Shown: one piece after another, positions 24,206 to 35,542 of the stretch | Layout of the letters: each line of letters begins with the position of its first letter | How positions within the stretch are numbered: position 1 is the stretch's first letter | Source of the DNA: Amphibalanus amphitrite | Lineage: Eukaryota > Arthropoda > Thecostraca > Balanomorpha > Balanidae | Assembly (NCBI RefSeq): GCF_019059575.1 | Contig: NW_024883063.1 | Location: forward strand, 1 to 64,000 | Direction of reading: 5' to 3' | DNA: 64,000 nucleotides | The notes under the pieces: model-generated | Seen by the model: the letters and a program-made list of their open reading frames with translations, nothing else | What the model was told of the DNA's origin: nothing | Database searches by the model: none | Made by a program: the position numbers and the translations under genes

Positions 24206-24900
24206 TCGGGAGGGGATTTTGCATAGCGTTACTGCTGTCTTCGAAACTACTCGTTCAATACTAAAAGTTCAAACGGCTTCTGATAGGAATAGCTGACAAA
24301 CGAAACCTAACTTTGTCACAAAAGGTCATGGAAAGGTCATGGGTCACAAAAGGTCATGGAAAAGGTCATGGAAGGAAGTGTATACATTTTTAAGGTCATG
24401 CGACACATCTTTAATGGTCCATTTCGGCAAAAGCATCTAAAAATGATGTCATCTGGGTCGTCCGATTCAAAACTATTTCCATTCGACAAATGAAGGTCAG
24501 GTCACGGCGAGGTCAAAAAGGTCAAATTTTGAAGTTGAGCATTCTCAACAAAAAAGATGTGCATCGGATGCAATTTGAGCTCTGGAACACGATGATGCTA
24601 TTCGTTTCGGTTTTCGATGTCAAGAACGTACTGAAATTGCCTTTGCAATATCGAAAACTGTGATTAACCGACTACGGTAAAATGCAAAAGCCGATAACAT
24701 TGCCATTTCTGAAGATATCTGACTGAAACTTTCCAAAAGCAATGCAAATGCTACATACAAAAGCCAATAAGGTTCATTCTGGTCGATGGCCAATCCCCAA
24801 AACTATGAATGTTATCAACCATATCGGACATTCTTACGATGTTCTGTTGGCTGGATGTCTTTTTGCTTTATTGAATTTGATCAGACTACATTCAGTTAAG
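24206..24900. mobile_element. Degenerate relic of the AGGTCA-rich TTAA element family
   Basis: AGGTCATGG is repeated in tandem at 24322-24370. The following stretch parallels copy E4: TTTAATGGTCCATTT against TTTATGGTCCATTT, then an AGGTCA cluster, TTTGAAGTTGA, and GCATCGGATGCAATTTGAGC against GCATCGATTCGATGCAGCTC. The terminal repeats are no longer recognisable, so its limits are approximate. Confidence 0.6.
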
Positions 24901-26544
24901 ACGACATACATTTAGGTATTGGTCACCAGAAAGTATACCTACAAGTCAATCGACAATCGACAACCAACAAATGCAATCGACACGAGCGTCGAGCACCCCT
25001 CAGCACAAGCAACTGCCGGGGGCGATTAGACGGACCGCGCTCCTCTCTCGCAGCTGATTGGTCAGCTGCCGAACCGCACGGACGTCAGCTGCACGGCCGC
25101 CGCCCGGCCGACCTGACCGGGGTCGGCCGGGCGGCGACCTAGCGTCACTAAAACTGCAATAACTTTTGCCGGCAGTGTGATGCCGACCTAATTTTTTCAG
25201 CAAATGAATCACAATTGTACGGTATATGTTATGGACGTTGCCTCGATGTGAAGCACGCTGTGCGTTTTTTGGTAGGCCTATGTAAATATTGAAATCCTAA
25301 AGCCCTTCTGCTTTGTGCAAGTGTGCAACAATTAGCTTACAATAACTGAGTGGAAAGTTTTTTAGATGCACTATTGTTACCAATGGATTCCGCACATTCT
25401 CCCCTTTCAGCTGATATCTTACTTACGCATTTTCAAACAAAGAATATGACAGGAGACTCGTCAACATTTACATGAAAATCGCAGCACAAGTTCGGTCTCA
25501 CGGAGCAAAACAAAACGGTGTACTTTGGGAGCCCACCAATCTGTGCCAGAATGAGTGATATTTTTTTCTGGATGATATTCTATACAGTCTGATCAATTTA
25601 CGACCAGAAAATGTGAGAAAATCACGCTTTAAAATTTGTCGAAAATTAGGGTATTGGCCACTTCTGAACCCGGATAGCGGCTGTGTGCGCCGTAGCTCAA
25701 TGGCGGCGTCCGCGTCGCATTGCTCAGCGCTATCGGTGCCTCCCAGGCGGCCGACGCCGGCGACGGGCCAATGTTTCAGCCGCCGTCCCCGGTACGGGCG
25801 ATACAGTCCCTTCACGCCGGGTTACCGAACGATCCCATTTGCCGACAAATGAGAGTGCTCGGCCGCCGCCGACTGTCGATTCTATCTTCCGAGTCAGCGC
25901 GCCGGCCGAACGAGCGCTCACGTGGCACCATACCGCGCCACCTGGCTCGTAATTCACCGCATCAGTCTTCAACGCGCCGCCGCAAGACCCACTAGTTGAG
26001 GAGGGAGCGCGGCCGGGGTGGTGGCTGGATGAGGGTCGGGGCTGAAGTACCACCATTCCGCTCCGTTGCGCTCCTGTCGGCTCAGAGACAGTTGTCTCCG
26101 ATCACCAGTGGGAGCGACACTGCTCCGCACTCGGCAGTCAAACCCAGCCACCGCCCTCCAGCCATCTCATCAGGAGCGGACGAAAGCTCTCCCGGGGGTG
26201 GCCGAAAACGACAAATCTCCATTGGCTGGGGCTAGGAGGAACGCCCGCCGCATACAAATTAGAAACATAAATCAGGGTTAGGGCCGCGACACTTCTTGTG
26301 GAATAGAAGAATACATCATCCAGGGAGCTAACGGAATAACGACAATTCTTTCCACCCTTTTCAATGGCGAGTTTTGGACCAGCGATACAAATTCCGACAG
26401 CACATTAAATATACGACTCGTAAATGTTTGTTTGTTTATTGGGGCCTAAGGGCGCGTCGACAGCAAAGGGCATTTTGCGCCCATAGTACGCAAATGTTGC
26501 ACACATACAATTTTTTCTTAACGCAAATAACGCACGCTCATCTA
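24901..26544. other. No recognisable gene
   Basis: Intronic DNA without recognisable exons or RNA genes. Confidence 0.5.
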
Positions 26545-26660
26545 TTCCATATCACATTCTTATTCACATTCGCCCATCACAACCGGTTTGCTCAGAAACG
26601 GCAAAGTACGCGACAGTCTACGACGATTTTCTTCACAACTTCTTTCCGACCGTAATTAAA
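26545..26660. repeat. Dispersed repeat, copy 2 of 2
   Basis: Matches 22935-23055 over about 120 bases with scattered differences. The flanking sequences differ, as expected for an interspersed element. Confidence 0.8.
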
Positions 26661-29639
26661 TTTTAGATGCATCACATGCTAATACGTCAGCGAGATAAGT
26701 GGAAAATCCGCCGCTAAAGGGTGCGCTGAATCGAAATGATGCGCTCGCTACCTTTGAAGTCTCTGCATTTTTAAAATAAGACCACCGCTGGTGGCTGGAT
26801 TTTGGAGCTCTTATCATTTAGTCGTAAGCTAGTGAGTGTATTTCATTGCATAAGCTGCATTTGTTTAAAAAAAAAACTATTGGCGACGAAAAAAGGTGAT
26901 CTTACATTAAGCACCGAGCAGTAGTTACAAATACATAGAAATGGTAACAGACCAGCAGCCGAATGATTTAAAGTTACTCGCCTTAGCTGCTGAAGGACAC
27001 AGCAGGGCGTGTGTCCATACAGGGCGACAAAACAATGCAGAGCGACAAAACAATGCAGAGCGGCACGGCGACGGAGCACAGCGCTCGAATGTACTTCGGT
27101 TACAGCTGAGAACGGTTGTCAATCGTAAGTACCTCTTCAGCTCAGTGGCTGTTGGTGCTCAATACAGTTGGTGGCGGCGCCGAGCGCAGCTGGGCGCGGT
27201 GACCGTTATAAGCACCACTTCAGGTCTGCGCCTGCTGGCACGCCTCTCAGCACGGACGATCAGCGCACCATTGCCGGATCCTGAGGCGGCCTGGTCGCAC
27301 GGTAACTCGACTCTTTTCGGAATGCGTTGATAGCCATGAACACTGAACAGCAAATGCAGACCTGCCGGCTACATATGCACGAGGAATATAATGAACTTAA
27401 TGTACGAGTGCACTATTATGCACTATCTACACGGAGCAACACCACTTGTGTGATATACAAGTTGATGGCAATAATCTGTCCTACAACATTCACGACATTT
27501 GAGTTGCTACGACATGTGGAAGGAATCGACACTGCTTTTATACTGTCCGCTACAAGTCGGCATTAGACGGTTACAAATGAGCGCATCCATGCCAAAGAGA
27601 CAGGTGCTGCACTTAACAAACTTTGAACATCAAGCCCCATAAACCTTGTGATTCTACTTCATTGTATGGAATCCACTTTGAACAATTCATCCAATTGTAT
27701 CCATTTGCATTTGCCAATTTAGCTAAAACTACAGCAAAAACTAAGTAGTGATAAAAACGAAGTGCTGATCATAGATAAGACAAAAGCTTTCCAATGCCCC
27801 ATATTAGTTGCATTACTTGACCACGCTGCTTGCAAGTTATGAGGGATTTAGCTACCCCAATTATTGCTCGTATATAACACCATGCATGCAACCATCGCGG
27901 GAATCATTAGCCAGCGCGAGCACCTATAGCCTGAGTGGTTTCGCCGCCGACTGCAAACACTAGCTGCGCGCCAAACGCATCGCGGTCAATGTCAGATGGC
28001 CAGTCGATTTTCGAACGAACTGAATGCGCCCTTCTTTGAGGAAAATTTGAAATTTTCTCTGATACTATTCCCTTAACATACGGCTGCCATTATCATCGCC
28101 TAAAACTTGTTGAAATACGAGCAAATAATAAATAATGCACAAAACAAGAACTATCTTATTCCAAATGCATACTAACGAATACATATAAATTGAGCAAAAC
28201 AACAGCTTAAGTTGCGAAGACCCTAGCTGTGTCATCTCCGCATTTCCATGCTCATTGCTTAGCATCCGTTCCGTGTTCCTAGTCTCGGGAACGCGTGGGC
28301 CCGGGACGGGCGGACGGACGGGGGGGGGGGACGGACGGACAGAGGGGACGGGGGGGGGGGGACAGTCGGCGGCGGTGGTGGCCGTCGCGCGGCCGATCCC
28401 CACCAATCGACCGTCCTCCGACAAATGCCACTCAGGGCCGTCGGCGACAATAGCAATTAGTCGGCAGGCCAGCGCCCTCGGCACAATGGGACTGAGCGGG
28501 CCACCGCCGCACCGGCGCCGGCCCGCCGAGTCACCCGGGGACCCGACCGCCGCGGCCGACCGGACACACCCGGATCTTACCGGCGTAGATGGCCGTTTTT
28601 ACGGCTAGTTTTACACAATACAGTCGGTCAACAGTGTTTGATCAACACGGACTAATCACCACTTAAAGTCCTTCCTGATTTCCTTTTGGCCTTTTATGTT
28701 AACCTTATCAAAAGTTTTCTTCATTAGGTACCCTTCTTGGTAATGCTGCTAGCAAACCACTGCTGGGCTTTGGGTTATGTTACTTGGCCCGTGGCCGAGA
28801 CGAGCACCAGCATCAGATGAAGGCGTATAAAAAGAAGGGTAGGATAAACAAATCTAGTATTTTCTGGGAATCGACAAGACTCTTGACCAGTTCCCGAGAC
28901 ACAAACGCAGCCACATATCCGCAGCCACATAAGCCAGTAAAGCACATTTAAGACGAATCTTGCATTGAGCATTAACCGGCTATGCATTTAAAACACGCAT
29001 TGACTTTGCTCATGTGGGTGCGGGAGATGCTTGGTTACATCTCCGACATACCACATACAGATGAGCTGAGCAGCATGTACTTTTCCTTCCAGGCCTGCTG
29101 TCAAGTTCTGTTCATCGCCAGAACCAAGGTGACTGCTGTGCAGAGCCGGGTCACCATGGTAACGCCACCCGATCGGCGTTACCAGGCCCATCCTGTGCCC
29201 GGTAACGCTCCACGTCCCACGTCCTGGCCCGCGGCCCGATACCAGTCGTCAGGGCGATCAGTTCCTGGTTCAATCACCATTCACCAACATACATCCATGT
29301 TTTTCAATCAGCTCAAAACATTGCTCGGCAGTTTGTAAAAACGAGGATCATTCAGGTGTGCTGTCTCTGGGCATATCACTGGTGACAGACGACCAGCTCG
29401 ACTGGTAAGACAGCATTAAAAGGAAGCACGAGTCTGAAAGGACATACGATTCCGCGCTGACGCTGCACTTCAGCTGGCGAGTGGCGGATAAAACATCGCA
29501 GCCACTAACCTCCCCACCCAACTTCAATCTACCTCCCTCCAAACGAATTGGTCACGTCGAACAGAAGTCCATCGTCCCACCAACCAACACGCACCATCCA
29601 CCAACACCACTGGCCATCCCACAAACATCAGTCCGCCGT
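26661..29639. other. No recognisable gene
   Basis: Only minor features: an 18-bp perfect doublet (GCGACAAAACAATGCAGA) at about 27027-27062 and G-runs at 28320-28362. From 29.5 kb the DNA is rich in CCCACC/CCAACA words, the tract into which the next transposon inserted. Confidence 0.5.
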
Positions 29640-29801
29640 CTCCCGGACGCGTATTCGCCAATTGTATTACACGAATCGGCCCATCAACTAGCGACATCTC
29701 TAGTGCGACGTCATAGCCATCCGCCGCGACAATGCATGCATTGAGGCTAGATTTGAGTTGAGACTATTTTTGCATTGTACATGGCTATCAGACATGTATG
29801 T

Positions 29802-29875
29802 GTCGCCGTAGCCGAGTGGTTAGAGTCTCGGTGTGATGGACGACAGGTCGGTGGATCGATTCTTGCTTCAGCGGC
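29802..29875 (+). repeat. tRNA-like module in left end of the MULE-like element
   Basis: GTCGCCGTAGCCGAGTGGTT opens the module and includes an A-box-like TAGCCGAGTGG. A B-box-like GGATCGATTC follows about 40 bases later, and GCGGC lies near the 3' edge. The anticodon arm does not fold properly, so it is not a functional tRNA gene. Confidence 0.6.
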
Positions 29876-30864
29876 TCTTTTCTCTTAAAAAGAAGTCGGT
29901 CGTAGACGCGCATTTTTGGCCCCTACGTTCGCACGCCAATATCGTACGCCCAATAAATCTCTGACAAGTGTTCATCTGATTAAGGAATAAGTTGCAAAAG
30001 AACTGCAGTTGCAGTCTATACCTGAACTACCAATTTTGTTACGGCACTGCAGATATTCGTCAAAGTCGGAAGAGCTATTATGAAACACACTCGAATGACA
30101 ACGGATTCCTGTATTATTTCATCGATCAGATAAGACATGTATAGAGATAAATTGATGACAGCCCGCCGTGAGCATGCAACTTAACAACCAGTCCCAAGTT
30201 ATCTTCATAAACGTCTAATATAAATCTTTTGACTTTAACTAGATTCCAAGTAAGAGGACTTAGGTATCCCCCTGGCGGCTGAAATGTAAAAGTTATAGTT
30301 AGGGCATAGCTCCTATAGATGACGCTCTGACGGCTGGAAACTGATTATCTCGTCCCGTGATTACGCTAACAGCTATGCCGAACTTTTTTTGTGCATGGTG
30401 ATTTTTACACGAAAAGCTATCTAATAGCCTGCTTACCAGCGTGCGATTTTTACTTTTCATCTTAGGTTTCGCTACTTTTAGGTACTTTACCTTGCCAAGT
30501 GCCCACCTACTTTCAAAAGGTCAGCGCCGCCCCTGTCAATGCTGCGTGCTATCACCCATTGGCAGTGAGAAATATTGATCAATGAATGGCCATCGCCCAG
30601 CACCATTTGTCTTTCCATTGGCTACGTTCGCATAGTATGCACTATGCATTAGTGATGTCAATCACAGAAAATCAGAACACCGCTACCAAACCAAATACAA
30701 ACAAAGACCATTGGAAAATACCGAAACCGAACCAATCGGTTGGACTGCAAATATCTATCTTATGCAACATATTCATTAGAAGAATGCCTACGTCTGATTT
30801 CTTAGGTGCACGCCGTTACAAATGTATAAAAAACGCACAATGACAGATGACACGAAAATCGAAG

Positions 30865-30934
30865 TCGCCGAGTGGATTCGAACCACCTGCCTCTGAATCA
30901 CCAGTCCGATACTCTAACCACTTCGCCACGGCGA
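30865..30934 (-). repeat. tRNA-like module in right end of the MULE-like element
   Basis: Minus strand: a 6-bp acceptor pairing TCGCCG/CGGCGA, an A box within TGGCGAAGTGG and a perfect B box GGTTCGAATCC with a T-stem GGTGG/CCACT. No standard 5-bp anticodon stem with a 7-nt loop can be drawn, so I read it as tRNA-derived and not a working tRNA gene. Confidence 0.65.
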
Positions 30935-31097
30935 TAATGTACCCAATGTAGCTTAAATGTCAATAACTTAAAACCTAGCTTCAATAGACGCCACCAGGGC
31001 GAGGACCGAAAGTATGACGCCACGCTGACGTCACTCAGGAGGCAAGCTATTGGTTGGCCGATTCGTGTAATACAATTGGCGAATACGCCTCCCGGAC

Positions 31098-31375
31098 ATC
31101 ACCCGCCATCCCACCTATATTACCCACCGTCCCACCTCTCATCACCGACAGTTTCACCACCAGTCCCAACGTCCCACCAACGGGAATCAGCACCCCACCG
31201 ACCGGCGTCCGTCAAACCCATGTCACCCACCATCCCACTGTCACCCACCGTCCGCCGTCCGTCCCACCGAGCGCCGTCCGTCGGCCTGCTCAGCCGATCG
31301 GCCATCGATCCACAAAAACCGGCGGCCCAGTCCGCCTATGGCGAGTGGACCGACGGACGTAAACAGCGGCCGCCG
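31098..31375. repeat. CCCACC/CCGTCC-rich low-complexity tract
   Basis: Degenerate repeats of words such as CACCCACCGTCCCACC. It continues the tract seen left of the 29.65-kb insertion. Confidence 0.6.
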
Positions 31376-31462
31376 GCGCTCAGGGCCAGGCCGCGGTACC
31401 GCTCAGAGCCAGGCCGCGGTACCGCTCTGACTGCAGTACCGCTCTGGACCGCGGACAGAGGT
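31376..31462. repeat. Tandem repeat, about 25-bp unit
   Basis: Three to four copies of a unit like GGCCGCGGTACCGCTC. Confidence 0.75.
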
Positions 31463-31689
31463 ACCGAGTACCGAGTGCAACTGCGACCACGAACTCCCCG
31501 GTAACACTTTGAACATCGATCGAGAAGACGACCATTAGAGCTGTGGTACTTATCCGGTACCTCACATACAACTATTAGACGTGTCACGTGTGCAAACCAA
31601 CACGACCGCTATCCCTGATACCCGCCCCGACTACCGGCCAGTCTCACTGACCACTGACCCTGGCAAATCTCAAATGACAGTGCAAATCT

Positions 31690-31996
31690 CACTGGTAATT
31701 TCTCTGTCTGACCAATGACCGCGATATCTCTCTGACTACTGACCGATGACCGTGGCATCCCTCAGACCAAAGACCGTGATCTCTCTGATCACTGACCGTG
31801 ATATCTCTCTGACCAATGACCATGACCAATGACCAGACTCTCCGATCACTAGCCGTGGTATCCGACCAATGAACATGATATCTTTCACCACTGACCGCGA
31901 TATCTCTCCGACCAATGACCAGACTCACCGATCACTAGCCGTGGTATCCGACCAATGACCATGATATCTCTCACCAATGACCGCGATATCTCTCAA
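31690..31996. repeat. Minisatellite, about 20-bp monomers in a higher-order unit
   Basis: GACCAATGACCGTGATATCT-like monomers recur many times. A longer unit of about 85 bp containing CTCCGATCACTAGCCGTGG recurs twice (about 31828 and 31918). Confidence 0.85.
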
Positions 31997-34900
31997 GGCC
32001 ACTGGCCGTGCTCAGATAGGCCACGGACGCAAACATGAAAATGAAGACAAATGGGCAGAAGCAATATCATAGGATTATCGGCGCTCAGGCGCGTATGAGA
32101 CATCAGGGAATTACGGGCATCAGAAGACAGTGACGGAACGGAAATGAAAAACTGAAGGTCGAACAAAAAGAAGACGATCTTATGCAGGATAAAGAGGAAG
32201 ATGGGGGAGGAGGCAGAGGCGTTAATATAATTGAGGAGTCGGGTACATATATTCGAAAACAACCTGAAGACTCAGTTACTACGATTGTGAATAAACTTAT
32301 TCACAATTCACAACACAGAATGCGAGGTATTTTTCTAATCCACTTTGTCGACCAATACTAGCGCTCACAATCACAGCTGAAAAAGATTAGACGGCGCTCG
32401 ATAGGAGTCTGCGGGAGCCCGACCATCCTAACAAAGGCCTTCGGCAGACGAGTAAAAGACATCAGACTGGTCACTGCCCCGTGGAGAGACTGTGATGAGC
32501 GGGTGGTGCGACACCGCCGCCGCTCGCGGCGGATCGCCCGCCGGCCGGGCCGGTCGAGTGCGTTTCCATGTCGCCGGAGCTGATCGCGGCTCGGCCACTC
32601 AGGACGAGACGTGACCCGCCGGACGGCCGACCCGAGCCGGGGGACGGGGAGAGGGGGGGGGCGAGATCAACACCATACGGCACGATATGCACGCGTGGCA
32701 TCGCATGATACGGCCAAGGGCGCCGTAGCTTTTCTCGCAAGTGATCTATTATACGTTTCTTTTTATGAAAGATAGCATCAAAACATTGACAAGTCACCTA
32801 TCACATAAGCATATAATGCTTAAAAACTGCTAAAGGCAAGGATGATGTGCGATCGCCGGTAGCAGGCTCGTTTAGCGGGTGTTACTTTGAGACGGAGTGG
32901 GAATCGCAATTCATGCTGCAGTGTCCAGGGATCAGGCGGCTGTGAGGGGGAGGTACCGGGTCCGGGAAACGTTCAGTCACAGTCTCCTGTCCACGGGACC
33001 CTGACCAGACCGGTGGGACGGGTCCTGCCATCAGGGAGACAGACTCTGTGCGGCCGCCGCGGCCGCTGAGGGCAGGCACGGCTGGGGACGATGGGACATA
33101 AGACGGCATATGTGCAGTTGTCGCGGGCGGCCGCTGGGGAGAGGGTCTGGGATAGGTCCTGACCAGGGATCTGTCAAGGGGGGGGGGGACGACTGCGTGC
33201 AGCGGTCGCGGCCGCTGGGGACGCGGTCTGGGTCAGGACAGATCCTGGAGGTCAGGGAGACGGGCCATGTCTGGTTCCGGCTCAAAGAGGCGCCGTTCAC
33301 CCTCGGAGCAGACGACGGCTCGGCGGACACCGTTCGTGGCGGTAACGGCCGGCCATCGGTCCCCCAACTGGCAGCGGCGCCGACACGGGCGGAGAGGGAG
33401 AACCGCCGGCAGTAGGCGCTCATTGGCGGGACTGGCAGTCGACACTGCTTCACAGGCTGTGACAGGGCTGACAATGGGCCCCACAGCAGCACCGCCAGAT
33501 GGCTCCTGTGCACAGATCGTGCACGCTCACAGTGGACCTCCGGCGAATATATGGTGCTGTAGGACCGCATGACTGGCGCCGAACACAAATTCTATGGACG
33601 GCCACCGTCACCTCAGATACACTGACGAGTCCATGGTCACCAGCAGCCGCACAAGCTATCCGCAAATGTCGCAGGCTGTGCGCCGTCAACCGCTCACAAA
33701 CATCCGTACGGTGAAATATGGTCACAGCGCGCAGGTCGGCACCCTTTACCCTCTCATTTTCGTGTCACGTTTTATGAACATTGAAGACGTTCCTTTTTTA
33801 GCTTTTACGATGTATCACGTTAATAACTTCACTGAGAGAGCTTGGTATTTTTTTTTCTAGCCCAATTATGCTCTGAGCTATTCCTTTTTATTTCCTTCGT
33901 TTTATCGCTTTTGTCGCTCGTATAGCAGCCCTCATGCAGTTTTATGGGACGGCAAGTTTCTCGAGACCAATAAAACGAACAAAAGGAAATGCCCTAGCGA
34001 AATATCTTTCGCCATGCCCCAGCGAAAAACGTGCACCATGTAGCCAGGAACGACCATAGTGCCACGGCGCGGTGCCAGCTGTCCGCAGTTCCGGCCGGAG
34101 CCGATTACGGCTCCACATCTAACTACATCTCCCGCTCCTGGTAGCTCAGCAGCTCCGACAAAAGTTGGCTATAATGGATTAACCGCAGCACAACTTTGTG
34201 CTGACACCTCAGCCGGTTGGAGGTGACCAGCCTAGTCCCGGCTCCGCAATCCCCGGGGAATCCGCGAGACGCCGCCTGGAAGTTCAACGGAGTAGCGAAA
34301 AACATATGGCTCGGATACATTTCCAGTAGTTCATCGTAAGGAAACCCACTTCCTGGCAGAAGTGTTTCGTTACTTGTGGTACTGAATAGCCTCCTGTAGT
34401 GAGGGTCGAGCTGGGTAATTAATTTCCAGGGTCTCCGAAGCCGAATTTCCCCGTCAATGACATCCATCCCGGAGTTGGCGACTCCGGTGCACTCCGGACT
34501 CCGGCCGGGGCCGGATCGACAGCCGCCGCCCAGTGACGACCAAACAATCGTCCAGCCAGCCGGAAAACTCCATGGCTGTTTGACAAGCAGCCGGAACGAG
34601 CGGCCGCGCGCCGGCCGAATTACAAATAAGGCGCCGTCATTTATCGCCATCCGATGACTGCGCCGCACAAGTTGCTCCAACTGGGCCCCATTTCAACGCG
34701 CGACACTCGGCGCTGAGTTCGAAACGCTTCGTCTAATTGCATCTGTGACCCAAACTAACGACGCCATGTTTTAGGGAACGGATTATTTTCAGCCTTAGGT
34801 CCGGTAATGGCGCAACGCAGCTAAGCGGAATAACAAAGGCGCGCGGAACGTCCATCCATAAAGTGCCGCCATCAACTGTCGGAAGCATTAGCATTTCACA

Positions 34901-35498
34901 ATCTGAGCAATGTGCTCGGATGATGACATTACATAGGCACACAGAGCACATGAACAGGCCGCTTCCTCCTGTTAATGTCACATCATTCGGCTACAAAGAG
35001 CTCCTGTAGGATCGGTTGAAGCTTTCATTATAATCAAAATAAAGACGAAATGGCGAGCGAAAGTCTTCCCTAGAGCAATGCCATTCTAGAAGTTTGAAAT
35101 GATCCCAGTAAGGTACATTTTAGATGAAAGCGTTCTCGGAAAGCCATGCAGTGTCGATCACAGAAGTATCATCCATTAAATTCATGAAGTAAAAATAACT
35201 AACAAAATAAGGGCGAAATAAAAGGTGTTCAGGGTACAGAGAGCAAGCGAAGAACTCTAGTAACTCAGTCACCTTAGATGATGAATTTATGAATATACGG
35301 TCTTATGTGTATTCATTTCCTTCAATCGACTAGCGTTTAGTGCTTGGCCCGGAATCTCCCGTATGCATTATTGAAGTATCTGAAGGTGGTATTCAGTGGG
35401 CCGTTTCGGGCGCAGCCTCGACCGGCCGTGCGCGTTGGTCGGACGGGGCGGGCGCTGGAGCTGGCCTCCCGTGCTCGGCCGGGCCGCTGACGAGACGG
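31997..35498. other. No recognisable gene
   Basis: Intronic DNA. The longest non-repetitive open frame (minus, 34123-34680, 185 codons) resembles no family I know. G-runs occur at about 32655 and 33179. Confidence 0.45.
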
Positions 35499-35542
35499 GT
35501 CGGCGCCGATGTTAATCAAGACAGCCTATATTCAGCCCAGAT

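Larger units (their letters stand above)
29640..31097. mobile_element. 1.44-kb TIR transposon with 9-bp TSD (MULE-like)
   Basis: A perfect 33-bp inverted repeat beginning GCGTATTCGCCAATTGTATT occupies 29649-29681 and, inverted, 31056-31088. The direct repeat CTCCCGGAC abuts both ends (29640-29648 and 31089-31097), a 9-bp target duplication as produced by Mutator-like elements. Similarity between the ends continues imperfectly for about 300 bp, and each end contains a tRNA-like module in mirror orientation. The sequence on both outer sides is the same kind of CCCACC-rich tract, consistent with an interrupted locus. There is no transposase frame. Merlin-type elements (8-9 bp TSD) are an alternative. 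Confidence 0.88.

Noticed and set aside
30865..30934. Functional tRNA gene
   Set aside because: The acceptor and T arms are good, but no normal anticodon stem-loop can be formed, and a diverged mirror copy lies in the other end of the same transposon.
33031..33588. 185-codon Ser/Pro/Arg-rich minus-strand frame
   Set aside because: Composition is fully explained by GC-rich DNA; there is no motif and overlapping frames are equally open on the other strand.
34123..34680. 185-codon minus-strand open frame
   Set aside because: No recognisable domain, signal or splice context, and it sits in a GC-balanced region of a large intron. In 64 kb and six frames one such length is expected by chance.
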